From Linanthus parryae (Eukaryota; Streptophyta; Magnoliopsida; Ericales; Polemoniaceae), in contig JALGPY010000003.1 in the NCBI GenBank assembly GCA_023055425.1, forward strand, positions 19,155,001-19,219,000: 64,000 nt of DNA, read 5' to 3'. Made by a program: the position numbers and the translations under genes. Below, piece after piece: positions 33,640-44,419 of the stretch (positions within the stretch are counted from its first letter, which is position 1; the number at the start of each line of letters is the position of its first letter). Below the pieces are notes generated by a model that worked only from the letters and a program-made list of their open reading frames with translations, was not told the origin of the DNA and made no database searches.

Positions 33640-34975
33640 AGACTTACTTTCTTGCGTTTTGTAGTGCTTTATCTCATTGGTAAGTACATATGTGTGTTCT
33701 TTACATGTCAAAATGTGATTATTTGTGTGATGTATCGAATGAATATTTTGTTGATTGTAAATGTATGAAAAGCATGATTTATAGTCAAAAGTTGTTTGGA
33801 TATTTATGATTCCTTTGTGAGAAATATTGAATATTACTTTTGATATATTGATATCTTGATTTCGGTTATGGGAAAGAGAAGTATTAAAACACTTCTAATA
33901 GATTTAAGACGATGTACAGAGTCGTGTTATTTATGCTCCGTCCGGAGGCGCCAAGCAATCCTCCTATTACGTATGGCTACGGCCATTGGAGTAATGCTTC
34001 CTATTATTGGATAGAACTTGAATGTTCACAAATCCCCCCCACCGCCGAAGACTCAAAATGTACCAAGGTATTACCGCTAAGGGGTTTTAGAGCTATAGAG
34101 TGCTACTTATACTTGTAAGGGTCACTGTGGTATAGGGTTGTCGACACTTAATGACTTTTAGCTAAAGTTTTTTGCGGGGATTGACATACGGGCTCCCTTA
34201 ATGCTCAGGAGAAATAGGATTTAATAGACCCTCGAAAGCACCATTTATGATTACTTTGTGATCCGTCTGTCTATATCAATCATGTTGGTGGCTCTGGACA
34301 TGTCTAGCTAACATTAACTGTTAATTGAAGTTCAACGAAATTTGATTACTCAATCGATCCCGTGGGTGGCTCTGGATATGCCCCAACCAAATTAAGTGAA
34401 GTTGAAAGAGATTTGGTACTCGTGAATTAATACGATTTTTAGTAAAACAAGATTTTGCTCTCGTAAGATTGCACTGATTTAAGAATATCTTGAGTACTTG
34501 TGGTTTATTGATGTTTTAAATTTGAGAGGTTCTTGCTACGCGATCACTTATAATTTTTCAGAAATTCTCAACTCTTTTACATATTAATGTTTCAAATCTC
34601 TTGATTTATTACAACTTATGCTTGTATGCTACTCATTTCTTTACATTTCGTAGCGTGTAATTTACTAAGATTTACTGGTTTTTTTCAAACAGTGGTGTTT
34701 GCTTGTGTTATTTCAAAACCACCATAGGTTAGTGTAAATCCGGATGGAAATGCGGCTCGACACGGGGACGTTGGCTTAAGTTAGATCACATAGCTTATTT
34801 CAACATATTGATCTTGTAAACTTGTATTCTCAAAGATTATTACATTTATTAGCTAAAATTGTAATATTCGTAAATATATTTCTATTTTTGGTTATCGACT
34901 GTCTCTTTAACCCTGAACCGAGATCTCCGGGTGTTTGACCTTAAGGCCCAGCAAAACAGCGACATCAGTTTTGGT
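33640..34975 (+). repeat. Diverged non-coding repeat module, copy 2
   Basis: Partner of 780-1831: a donor-like ggtaagtacatatgt at 33679, then tcaaaatgtgatt, 'gagctatagagtgctact' near 34090, 'gtcgacacttaatgacttttagct' region near 34140-34165, 'aatgctcagg', and 'tatttcaaaaccacc' near 34708. It ends with a 'ccctgaaccgagatctccgg' segment near 34910, matching 'gtgaaccggagatcc' at 1747. No protein of known family is seen in any frame. Confidence 0.5.
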
Positions 34976-35374
34976 TCCGAAATATGTTGGAGGTGGGAAG
35001 ATTTGGATCTTGAGTTCTCTTTCAAACAATAAGATGAGAGAACAATTTGGTGTCTAGGATTGAATTGGGGATGGCTAGTTCAGTTTTGAGAAATCCATTG
35101 AAGAACCTTGGAGAAGTGAAGAAATAGGAACTTGGTTTGGTCCGACTTTGTGAAAATGTGAAGATTGGAGAGAAATGGCGAAACTTTTTTCAAGTGCTTA
35201 GTTCTATAGCTAAATGGGTAATTTTATAGAATGAAAGAAATTAAGATGTCGAATGGATTTTGTTGCATCTTCTAGTAGCAGCAACATTAGCGTGTCAAAT
35301 GGTATTGTGGTATTGTGTTATAGTTTTGCATTTTTGTGCTAACAATTTGAAACTGACATACTTTTATTGTTGTT

Positions 35375-35480
35375 GTGGTTGTTGCTATGGTGGTGGTGGC
35401 GGTGTTGCTCGTGGTGGTAGTGCTAGTGGGCATTTGGTGGTGGAGGAGGTGGGTATTCGGTGGTGGTGGTGGTGGTGAAG
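35375..35480 (+). repeat. GGT-rich microsatellite
   Basis: Imperfect ggt/gtg triplets, with an uninterrupted run of seven or more near 35458-35478. Any polyglycine-like frame here is a by-product of the repeat. Confidence 0.8.
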
Positions 35481-35539
35481 AAGAACACCAAGAACAAGTG
35501 ACAAATTAGTGGTATGGTAATTTATGTAAATTCGCCCTT

Positions 35540-35723
35540 CCAAGGGGTAGCATAGTCACAAAAAAGTTTGATTTAACAGAAGGGTGGTATTCGTCCAACG
35601 TCCATCCACTTAGGGGAATTTTTGTCTCATACAGGAGGGTATTGGTCTTTATCTAAACACAAGGGGTAGATTTGTATTTAATCCAAACTGAAGGGTGGAA
35701 TTTGTCTTTTGTCATTCCCTAAG
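35540..35723 (-). repeat. Right inverted repeat of the Mutator-like element
   Basis: Reads atttgtatttaatcc (35669-35683) and ...gtcttttgtcattccc at its outer end, the reverse complement of the left end with many mismatches. Confidence 0.55.
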
Positions 35724-35788
35724 ACTGACCTCTTAGTGCAGGTTTGGCATCCCTATTTTTATTTGATTAAAAATATGGTGTTTTTTTT

Positions 35789-36145
35789 AAGCTCATTTGG
35801 TATGCCTGTTTTTTTGCCTGTTTAAAAACAAAAACATGCTGAAAAACAGCTGTTTAAAAATGCAACAAATGTGGTGCTTTTTTTTCATACTATTGGTGTT
35901 TAGAGACATCTGAACTATGATTAGATCCAAAAAATATCAAATATATGTCGATATTGTACGTAAAAATGATATTCAAGCAAATTAACATTGAAATTTGGTA
36001 ATGTTATTAAATATGTTTTTGATTTTAAACACTGTTTTTAAACGGATACCAAACAATTTTTCTATTACGTCTTTAAACGTGTTTTTTTCAATACGTTTTT
36101 TCTCCGTGTTTTTCTTGTTTTTAAACGGATACCAAACAAGCTCTT
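35789..36145. mobile_element. MITE with aagctcatttggta-type inverted ends
   Basis: Left end aagctcatttggta and right end taccaaacaagctctt are inverted repeats. Further inside, 'cctgtttaaaaacaaaaac' is mirrored by 'gtttttcttgtttttaaacgg'. Length is about 357 bp and there is no coding. A hAT-type MITE is my best guess. Confidence 0.6.
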
Positions 36146-36279
36146 ATGCTCATTTTTCCACATGGCATGAGTTTCTAATAAAATATTGACATGTCATTAT
36201 TATATTTGTCCACGCGTGTATGTTTAGCCAGATATTAGTCCAATAAAGAAGAATACATTTTGACTCGGAGTAACGAGGA

Positions 36280-36393
36280 CCGCTTTCCCTCACAGACGCA
36301 GTGTTTCCGAAACCCTAATCGAGCTCTCTTGGTTGACTGTAGATGTAGTCGATATATGCTTCTCCCTCAAAACATCGCAGGATTCAACGAAAG
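36280..36393 (+). other. Candidate 5' leader exon of F-box gene A (copy 1)
   Basis: It ends gattcaacgaaag before gtaacat, a good donor. The same 'cga(a/c)..aaag|gtaa' junction precedes genes B, C and D. It contains aaaccctaa at 36310-36318, a telo-box-like leader motif. The matching acceptor would be atgcag at 39821-39826, giving a leader intron of about 3.4 kb. Confidence 0.5.
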
Positions 36394-37190
36394 GTAACAT
36401 CGTTTTTCTTCGGTCTATTGCTTTACTTTCGATTTCGCAAACCTTATTTTAGTTTGTTGATTCGTTCTCTTACTTGTTATGCTTGCTCATTCACATTTGC
36501 TGGATAAATCTATTGCTAAAATTGGTATCTGAAGCATTACCAGTAATGGAAAGTTACAGAGAACTGGAAATTCACATTTACAGAGAATGTGAATTTCTCT
36601 GTAAATGGTGACATTCATTGGCATTTTTCGCGTAAGCGATTCGGTGGTGATACGAATCTGTAGTTTGGGTTGTAAATGCAATGCATTCTTTTATGTTGCC
36701 TTCAATTGATTGAAAAAAACCTCCTGTATTGGCAGCGGGCCGGGCCGGGTTAGGGCCGGGCCGAGGCGCGGCGGGCTGGGGACGGCAGTAGGGTGGCTTG
36801 GCCGGGCCGTGCTCAAAAATTCTAGAAACTCGGCACGTGCCAGGTTGTAGGGGGGCAGGCCGTGCACGGGTCGTGTCGAAGGGGCCTTGTGTGTGTCGGG
36901 CCGGGTTGGCTAGGGAGGCACGTGACCCGTCCGTGCCACGGGTTGAGCACGCCTTTGAGCGGGCCGTGCCGTGTCGGAGGGTGGAGCGGGCCGTGCTTGG
37001 GGCGTGTTTAGAGCGTGTCGGGGCGGGCCGTGCCGAATTGGCACGCGGGTCGGCCCATCTTGCCACCATGAACTACAAGTCAATCCTGGAACATTCGCAA
37101 ACTCCGTCATCTCGTAATACCAGAATTGTAGCGAACAAGATCCGAGAAATCACATATGCCTCCAATATGATTTAGTCATTCAAACAAAAA
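36335..37190 (+). repeat. Segmental duplication upstream of F-box gene A, copy 1
   Basis: Starts gactgtagatgtagtcgata and ends ttcaaacaaaaa. It is repeated at 37198-38144 with high identity but different indels. It includes a leader-exon candidate and a GC-rich block (36735-37065). Confidence 0.85.
36735..37065 (+). repeat. GC-rich ggccgtgc/gggccggg repeat block 1
   Basis: Degenerate repeats of gggccg(t/g)gc(c/t) in an otherwise AT-rich region, ending with gggtcggcccatcttgcc. A similar block is in the duplicate at 37655-38020. Long frames here are by-products of the GC-rich repeats. Confidence 0.7.
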
Positions 37191-37197
37191 ATACTCC

Positions 37198-37290
37198 GAC
37201 TGTAGATGTAGTCGATATATGCTTCCTCACCCAACAACACCCTACCGAACCTAGGGTTTCCCCTCAAAACATCGCAGGATTCAACGAAAG
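37198..37290 (+). other. Candidate 5' leader exon of F-box gene A (copy 2)
   Basis: The duplicated version of the leader exon, ending tcaacgaaag|gtaacatc at 37290. Either copy could be spliced to 39827. Which one is used cannot be told from sequence. Confidence 0.45.
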
Positions 37291-37654
37291 GTAACATCTC
37301 TATCTTCCGTCTGTTGCTTTACGAGGTTTCGATTTCGCAAACCTTTGTTTTAGTTTTTTGATTCGTTCTCTTACTTGTTATGTTTGTCATACACATTTAC
37401 TGGATAAATCTATTGCTAAAATTGGTATGTGAAAGCATTACTAGTAAGGGAAAGTTACGGAGAACTAGAAATTCACATTTACAGAGAGCCTAAAATGGTG
37501 ATATCCATTGGCATTTCGAGTAAGCGATTCAGTGGTGGTGAAATGTATCTGTAGTTTGGGTTGCAAATGCAATGCCTTCTTGTATGTTGCCTTCAGTTGA
37601 TTGAAAAAACCCTTCTGTATTCGCTCTCTAGAGATATTACAAGTCATGGTCGCA

Positions 37655-38020
37655 GCGGGGCGGGCCGGGTTAAGGCCGTGCCGAGGTGCGGCGGGCTGGG
37701 TACGGGCCGTGCCGAGGGGTAGGGCAGGCCTGGCCCGGCCGTGCTAAAAAATTCTAGAAACTCGGCACGTGCCGGGTTGTAGCTGGGCGGGCCGTGCACG
37801 GGTCGTGTCGAAGGGGCCTTGTTTGTGCGGGTCGTGCACGGCCTGGGGGCAGGCCGGGTTGGCTAGGGGAGGAACGTAACCCGTCCGTGCCACGGGTTGA
37901 GCACGCCTTTGAGCGGGCCGTGCCGTGTCGGAGGGTGGAGCGGGCCGTGCTTGGGGCGTGTTTAGAGCGTGTCGGGGCGGGCCGTGCCAAATTGGCACGC
38001 GGGTCGGCCCATCTTGCCAC
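37655..38020 (+). repeat. GC-rich ggccgtgc/gggccggg repeat block 2
   Basis: The partner of block 1, with an additional segment near 37690-37740 and 37820-37860. Confidence 0.7.
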
Positions 38021-38144
38021 CATGAATTACAAGTCAGTCCTGGAACATTCGCAAACTCCGTCATCTCGTAATACCAGAATTGTAGCGAACAAGATCCGAG
38101 AAATCACATATGCCTCCGATATGCTTTAGTCATTCAAACAAAAA

Positions 38145-39852
38145 GCTCCACTTGTCTTCTTCATGCTCAACCAACGCCCAATACCCAGTGTCAAGCCCTT
38201 GAAAACTATGGGACTCTCTTAAGCAATGTCAAGAGAACTAGTAACATCAGAAACCCTTCACAAAATGCTTGTTGATCGTATATGTTAGCACAATCATCAC
38301 TTCCCTCTGTTTGTTATCTGATTTTCTTGTAGTTTTCGGGCTGTATCTGAACCTTTTGTTGTTATCCTTTCATATGTGGACTCTCTTTATGGGGCTCGGT
38401 AGAGATACTTGCCTTCTGCCACCTCTAATTATAGTGACTCTGTTGCAACACACTGGACCCCCTCTGCTTATTAATTCTAGGTTTTATCTGTGCCTATGAT
38501 ATGCCACTCTATTGATTTCCTTGGTACAAAGCTTTTCTTGCATTTCACACCTCCTTTGCTGATTAATTCTAGATTTTATCCGTGCTATGATATGCCACTC
38601 TATTGATTTCCTTGGTAAGAAGCTCTTCTTGCATTTCATATTTTGGAGTCAAGTGTTTCAAAGCCGTGTTTAGTACGTTCTCTGATGAACGGTCCTATAT
38701 TAGATCCCCATCTTCTCTTCAGTAGTTAAATTCCCCAAGAGAAAGTGTCGGGCTCTCAGAATATACGATTCGTGCTGGTCCTTTCTCCAACTAACTAAGG
38801 GATCCTTATGTCCAGAAATAGTAAGAAGTTGCGAATCATCAAAAGTTGTAAATTTGTGTGCACTTTCTGGCAAGTCATTGAAGGCATCATCGTCACCTTC
38901 TTCATTTTACTTGCCGAAAGAAACAATTAGTGTCATTTTCCTGCTATATGGCCCATCATTCCTGCAATTCCTTCCCAAAATAGAAAACAAATCCATCTGT
39001 AATAAGTTCTCAGTTGGCCATCGTTAGGTACCTTTGGGTTCAGTCGCTGTTCGGGATTCATATTAAGGAATTATGGTGGCTTACAAACCAAGGTTTCATA
39101 GGTGCAAGTATAGAAAGATTCTAAGAAGCATGGACACTCGAAAATGGGAGTCTTATTCGTGTCGGGCACTTGGGACACAGAAAATCGTATGACACTCCAA
39201 AATACGTGTCAGACACTCCAGCTAACGTGTCCAAGACTCCAGGTATTTTAGAGAATTTTATTAGACTCGAAACTTGTGGGGACACTTGGAGGACACGCTA
39301 GGGGCATATATTGAGAGACGACAGTCGCCATTGTGTTCATTAGACTTTCATACGGATTTTTTATGAAATGGTTCAACTTTAAATGGGTTAACATATAATT
39401 AAGCTAAAGTAGATATAAAAAATATAATTAATTGAGGGATCAATATATGAAAAGGTTACCCTGACACAACTCAACAACTCGAACCCACGTAAGCTACTCT
39501 TCTTTCTCTTTCTATTCTTATACTTAGTCTATGCCTTTCCGTGATATTTAAGCTGTAAATATTAGTAAAGAAGTTGGAACAACTATTTTGTCATCTGTTA
39601 GTATAAAAATTCAAATACATATAAAAAGATAATAATAATAATATCAGTGTATCCCTGCCGTCTCGTATTCTCATTTTTTTTAAATGACTATCCTGTGTCG
39701 CTCCCGTATCGTATTGGAGATCCGTATCCTTATGCGTGCTTCGTAGGAAAAAATGTTTCTGGAATGTTTTCTTAATTCATGATGTCATTTCCTTTCCTTT
39801 TTCTTAAACCTCTGAATGTGATGCAGAACTTTGCCAGCAAACTTTCAGTACC
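38145..39852 (+). other. Leader intron and upstream DNA of F-box gene A
   Basis: No gene. It contains a tandem pair of about 95 bp (38463-38550 and 38559-38642, sharing 'tatgatatgccactctattg') and a block rich in gtgtc/ggacac motifs (39130-39320), a pattern seen in degenerate plant repeats. The intron would end at atgcag (39826), 26 bases before the ATG. Confidence 0.55.
38463..38642 (+). repeat. Tandem pair of about 95 bp in the gene A leader intron
   Basis: Two adjacent copies share attaattctag-ttttatc-gtg...ctatgatatgccactctattg and a 'tcttgcatttca' end. Confidence 0.8.
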
Positions 39853-41406
39853 ATGGATGCAAGTTCTATGTCTTCTAGTTCAGGATGCAAGAAGCTCAAG
39901 GGGGATGAGAATGTTGATACCGATGATGATAGAATCAGTGTATTGAATGACATGGTTCTTCACCACATTCTATCTCTTCTTCCAACGCCAGATGCTGTTC
40001 GAACCTGTGTCTTGTCAAAAAGATTTGATAACATGTGGACGTCTTTGCCTAATCTTCGTTTTAAATACCCATCTGGTTTTAAGCGAGATCAGTTCATGAA
40101 TTTCGTGGAAAGAGTACTAACTCATCATGATTTCTCAAGAATACATGAATTCACTCTTGAATGCACGGTACTTGGTGATGTAATGCGCATTAGCACCTGG
40201 ATTTCAGCTGCAATCAGGCGCAAAGTTCAAGTAGTCCGTATCAAACTTTTGGACTTGACAGCGCCACTTGTGTTTCCCATTTCCTTATTTAATTCAAACT
40301 CATTGGAAGAGTTGGAGTTATCCATGCCCTTTTTCCTTACTCTGCCTACTTCGATTTGCTTTTCAAGTCTTAAGAAGTTAGCACTTCGACTCTTGATTTT
40401 TCCAAATGGCCACCAAACCCAGCAGTTATTTTCGGGTTGCCCTGCCCTTGAGGAGTTGGATATAGATGAATGCAGCTGGGAGAATCTCATGGCTGTTAGT
40501 ATATCCTCTCCCAGACTGAAGCGATTTACCACCATCGAATTGGATGGGGAAGGTGATAATGAATGTCATATTATGATTCTCTCTACAAGTTTAGAGTTCT
40601 TTCACTGCCAAGGAGAACTAAGGAATGAGTACTTCCTCTCAAGCACTTCTTCTCTAGTTCATACATGTCTTAATGTTTCAAGGGATGATGATTTGGAGGA
40701 GGATGTTCGAGAAGTTGCTTACCGTCTACACAAACTCCTGAAGGTCATTCCAAATACAACTAGACTAGAATTATCAAGTAGGGCGTTCAAGGTATGTATC
40801 CGTAACCAATCATTTCTTCCGTTGAAGTTACACTATCATTTTCTTTCGTTGAAGTCACTAAAAGTTCTCTTTTCTTCTCATCAGGCTTATAGGTATGCGA
40901 AAGAACTCTTAATGCATGTCCCTGTTTTCAAAAGTTTAACCCATTTGGATTTCTTGGGTGTTATGGAGTTGGATCTTGAAGGACCAAATACGATACTCCA
41001 AAACTCTCCCCATCTGAAGTCTCTTTATTTTCCTGGTGTAAGTGGATTAAGAGACGTGTCATTTCCTTTCAGTGTTTTGCATGTTACCACTCTATGGCTA
41101 AACCTTGGAATTTGCGATTTTCAGGGCGTTCGTCTCGGATTTGAGAATCCTGATAAAGTCGACCAGATATTCTGTCCAGTCCCGACGTGTTTCACGTCAC
41201 ACCTCAAGTCCGTTAAAGTCGATAATTTCACTGCGTCCGTGAATGAGATAGCGGCTGTGAAGATCCTGCTTTCTTATGCTGCTGTTTTGGAGAAGATGGT
41301 TATAGGTTTTGATCTTTCAAGCAATGTGGCTTTGCGACAGCAGGTTCGTGAACTACTGCTGTTGCTTCCTAGAAGAAGCTCTGCGTGTTCTATCATAATT
41401 ATATGA
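39853..41406 (+). CDS. F-box/LRR/FBD protein, gene A
   Basis: A likely substrate receptor of an SCF (SKP1-cullin-F-box) ubiquitin ligase; the target is unknown. F-box at residues about 26-70 (DRISVLNDMVLHHILSLLP...CVLSKRF), degenerate LRRs in the middle (LEELELS, LKKLALR, CPALEELDI), FBD domain at the C-terminus (PTCFTSHLKSVKV...AAVLEKMVIG). By comparison with genes B-D the coding exons are 39853-40791, 40885-41037 and 41125-41406, giving 457 aa. Oddly, both predicted introns (93 and 87 bp, gtatgt...cag and gtaagt...cag) are multiples of three without stops, so the unspliced frame is also open (517 aa). The start ATG has a good context (accatgg) and matches its paralogues. It appears intact. 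Confidence 0.88.
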   Translation: MDASSMSSSSGCKKLKGDENVDTDDDRISVLNDMVLHHILSLLPTPDAVRTCVLSKRFDNMWTSLPNLRFKYPSGFKRDQFMNFVERVLTHHDFSRIHEFTLECTVLGDVMRISTWISAAIRRKVQVVRIKLLDLTAPLVFPISLFNSNSLEELELSMPFFLTLPTSICFSSLKKLALRLLIFPNGHQTQQLFSGCPALEELDIDECSWENLMAVSISSPRLKRFTTIELDGEGDNECHIMILSTSLEFFHCQGELRNEYFLSSTSSLVHTCLNVSRDDDLEEDVREVAYRLHKLLKVIPNTTRLELSSRAFKVCIRNQSFLPLKLHYHFLSLKSLKVLFSSHQAYRYAKELLMHVPVFKSLTHLDFLGVMELDLEGPNTILQNSPHLKSLYFPGVSGLRDVSFPFSVLHVTTLWLNLGICDFQGVRLGFENPDKVDQIFCPVPTCFTSHLKSVKVDNFTASVNEIAAVKILLSYAAVLEKMVIGFDLSSNVALRQQVRELLLLLPRRSSACSIIII

Positions 41407-43770
41407 ACCTTGAGTAATGTGTAGAAAAATTGGGAATAACGCAGAAGCTATATATCTGTGTTCTGTAGTCCTGAAGTTTTGTGATAATAGGGTGTGTAAT
41501 CTTTGTGTTTTTTTTATTTGTACTTGTTGGAACCCTTGGCCTAACACATTGATGGTTTGATGAAGACAATTGCTGATGTAACTAGTTCTGGCCACTGTGG
41601 TCCAGTTCAATAACTTTTGCTTTTACTTTGAGCTACAGGAGGGTCTTCTTTTTGGTTATGCACAACGCATCTCTGTTTGGTATTTTTGGAAACTCTATGT
41701 TAGTTGTTCATGCTGTTTAGTGGGTAGATCATGTCTCCATGGCAAATCTCTCTTGCCGTTGAGAACTGTTGAGGTCTTATGTTTGTCGCAAATCTCTCTC
41801 GCGATTGAGAACTCTAGAGGTCTTATGTTTGGTGGCAGACGTTCTAGTTGGTTATTTAATAAGTCAGTTTGATAATATTGTTTAAAAACCTATCAAAACA
41901 TGAACTGATTTCAGTATGTAACTTGTCACCGGGTCAGAATCTGTCCACCAATTTTCTGCACCACGCTACGGTGTCAAAGAATCAAATCTTACTTCAGCCG
42001 TTCTATTGAGTTCGTTTTGTTTAATGTGGTTTGTTCAATTTTAGTTGTAGCTGATTTCAGTATGTAGTTCTTTTTTAGTTGTACTGTTCAGAATATATAT
42101 ACGTGTCTCCCAGATAAAAATAACTTGTATTGTAGTCTAGTGATAAGGAATTTGTATTGTGAATATTGTTACTTGAGTTTAAATTCTGATAGTGGCATGC
42201 CTTTTTTGGACAAAAAAACAAGTGCCACCTATTTAATATAAATAATTGTCCCTCTAATTTTTCATAAATACACAAAAAGACCGTTGTATTTATTTACACC
42301 AGTCTATTTGGTAATTCATTGAAAATCTGTATTTCTAAAAAAAAAAAAAAAAAATCTATACCCACTCCTCACCAAAAAAACTGGTGTCGCCCTTCAGCCA
42401 AATCCTGGCTCCGCCTTCCACTCTCTCTAGTCAAAGCGCTAAACACTTGCTTACATAGTCAAAACAAGCGATTAAAATTGTCCTAGCAGAATAACCAATT
42501 ATAACTAAATTCGTCTGACCACAAACCGACGAGCCGCTAGACCAACTTGTCAAGCCACCAAGCGTCCAGGGAAAAAATACTGCACCAGGCAACGAGCAAA
42601 ACAGGTCACCGAGCATACACTTCATAAACAAAATATTGTGCACGACAACCGCAAACCGGTAGCCATCTCCAATTCCACAACGAACATGTTGCACACGTGC
42701 ACCTACCATCTAACCGAATAGGGACCAAGTGGCACCAAGTTAGCAGATTTGCACTAAGTCTGATGCATCGTTCAGCTACCGTTTTTTGTACACCGAATCA
42801 GTAAATTGGTCAGGATGGTCAGGAACTCAAAATCAATCTCATCCTTGTTCCAGAGTTATTTTGACACAGATAAAATAGTCTAACAGAGCAGTTCGACGAA
42901 GCAACTAACATCGACTACGGTGGTGCACAAGTGTTCAAGCATTATCAATCACAATCATAGTTCCAAAGAAAATCACATATACAAGGGATCGAGCCAAGGT
43001 CATGCCAAGGCACAAATTCAGGCCGATAACGTCATCTATTTATCCATCGCATTGTCCAACTTCGTCTGGGTGCACCCCTAACCAACGTGCCAACTTGGTG
43101 CGCCACTTCGGTCTAGGAACTTTAAGGGTGTGACCCTGTCGTACTTTGCAAAGTCATATCATTAAAATATTGAACGTAGTGCATGTTTGTGAACCAGAAT
43201 TTTAACCAGTTTTGATTACTATATGCATGTTTGGGAACCTGAATTTTAATCACTTTTGATTAAAATCGGTCATTTTAATTTCATTCTGTATGGTATGACA
43301 CCAAATTAAATAATCACAAAACAACCGTAGAATCTCCAAAATTGAGAATTAAGTAGCTTAATTTTTTTGAAGTATAATTTTTAATGTATTTTTTTACACC
43401 ACATGATCAAGTTCATTTATTAATGAGTGCATTAAAGCAATTGAATATATACCTCTTTAAATTTTATCAAATGAAATCAGCAATTTCAGCTCTTAACAAA
43501 TGGATTTGGATTTTCATTTAAGCTGAAATTTTCACTCCAATTTCTTTCAGATAGTTTTCCAGATTTTCAACTGAATTCCGTCTGTTACTTTGTTTTGCAT
43601 TTCTAATTTAAAATTCTTTTAGACCAGTAATCTGCTGATTTTTTAATTTTTAGAATAATCTGCTGATTGTTTTGTCTCAAATAATCTGCAATTTCGACTA
43701 ATTATCTAAATTGCTACCAAACAGAGTACACCTATCCAGTAAACCAATCTGATCTAACACTCCAATCCCA
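41407..43770. other. Intergenic DNA between F-box genes A and B
   Basis: No gene supported. It has a 45-bp direct repeat at 41742-41832, an A-run near 42340 followed by a MITE-end-like 'ccaaatcctggctccgcc' (42400), and AT-rich DNA with two 'catgtttg(t/g)gaac' repeats near 43185 and 43226. The latter may be the edge of a MITE ending near 43730 ('taccaaacagagtaca'). Confidence 0.45.
41742..41832 (+). repeat. 45-bp direct tandem pair
   Basis: Two copies share gcaaatctctct-gc, gagaact and gaggtcttatgttt; downstream of gene A. Confidence 0.75.
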
Positions 43771-43875
43771 TAGTTCCCGGAAGGAGACTGATCATTGACG
43801 AGATGGGGACGCCTTCGCTTTCTTCTACCCGAATGGCCCAGTTTGAGAAAGATAGATTATTGAATAGGTTATTAA

Positions 43876-44320
43876 GGGTGGGTTTGGTGTGAACTTTTTG
43901 GATTTTAAGTTGTCTTTTAAGATGATGTGAAAAAAGTCTGTGACACAAAAGTTGAAGAAAAAATATGTATGAGTTTGATAAAAAAGTTGGTGTTGTTAAA
44001 AAGTAAGTGATGTAATAGTTTTGTTGTTTAGTGAAAGTTACCATTATACCCTTTTTGTCTATTTATTGAAAGTCAGTGATGTGACAGTTTTGTTGTTTAG
44101 TGAGGACATTATTGTCATTTTCGGGATGTGAGGAAAAAAAGACACACAAAATCCACTCATACCCAACTTTTTTCTTCTACCCATTCTACACTACAACTTG
44201 AAAATCCAAAATCCAAAATCCACTGAAAAAAGTTCATACCAAACCTCTACAAAAAGTCCAAAAAGCAAAAAGGTAGATTTTGGATTAAAATCCACCAAAA
44301 AGTCCACACCAAACCCACCC
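43876..44320. mobile_element. Tourist-like MITE (PIF/Harbinger type)
   Basis: The ends gggtgggtttggtgtg(a/g)acttttt (left) and its inverted partner (right, aaaaagtccacaccaaac...) are near-perfect inverted repeats. The element is 445 bp, flanked by taa (43873-43875 and 44321-44323). The 3-bp TAA duplication and GG-GTTTGGT ends fit Tourist MITEs. It sits upstream of the gene B leader. Confidence 0.85.
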
Positions 44321-44419
44321 TAAATGTGTGGTGGAGATAGAAAAGAGACAAAAATACTTCATCTTAACCACTCATTCAATAAATTATCTAATAATCTATT
44401 TTTGCCAAACTAAGCCAGT

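Larger units (their letters stand above)
31213..35723. mobile_element. Probable non-autonomous Mutator-like element
   Basis: The two ends form long imperfect inverted repeats. The left end has gggtaaaagataaaaacc...ggattaaatacaaat. The right end, reversed, has gggaatgacaaaagacaaattcc...ggattaaatacaaat. Both are followed by a second 'gataaa' block and a ctgttaa block. Inverted repeats of 150-200 bp without a transposase suggest a non-autonomous Mutator-like element; no clean 9-bp target duplication is visible. Inside lie leader-like CT-rich DNA (31400-31600), open AT-rich DNA and the module copy at 33640-34975. No transposase is seen. Confidence 0.5.
37198..38144 (+). repeat. Segmental duplication upstream of F-box gene A, copy 2
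   Basis: The tandem partner of 36335-37190. It includes an extra 'cctcacccaacaacaccc' segment near 37226 and its own GC-rich block (37655-38020). Confidence 0.85.

Noticed and set aside
35260..35478. Glycine-rich small protein
   Set aside because: The frame is a GGT/GTG microsatellite with no start context or family likeness.
36578..37069. Long minus-strand frame rich in Arg, Pro and Ala (and similar frames at 37744-38064)
   Set aside because: It is produced by the GC-rich ggccgtgc repeat; the frames differ between the two duplicates and match no domain.
39853..41406. Gene A as a single-exon 517-aa protein
   Set aside because: Comparison with B, C and D places introns at the same two points with good splice sites; spliced A has 457 aa, exactly like B.
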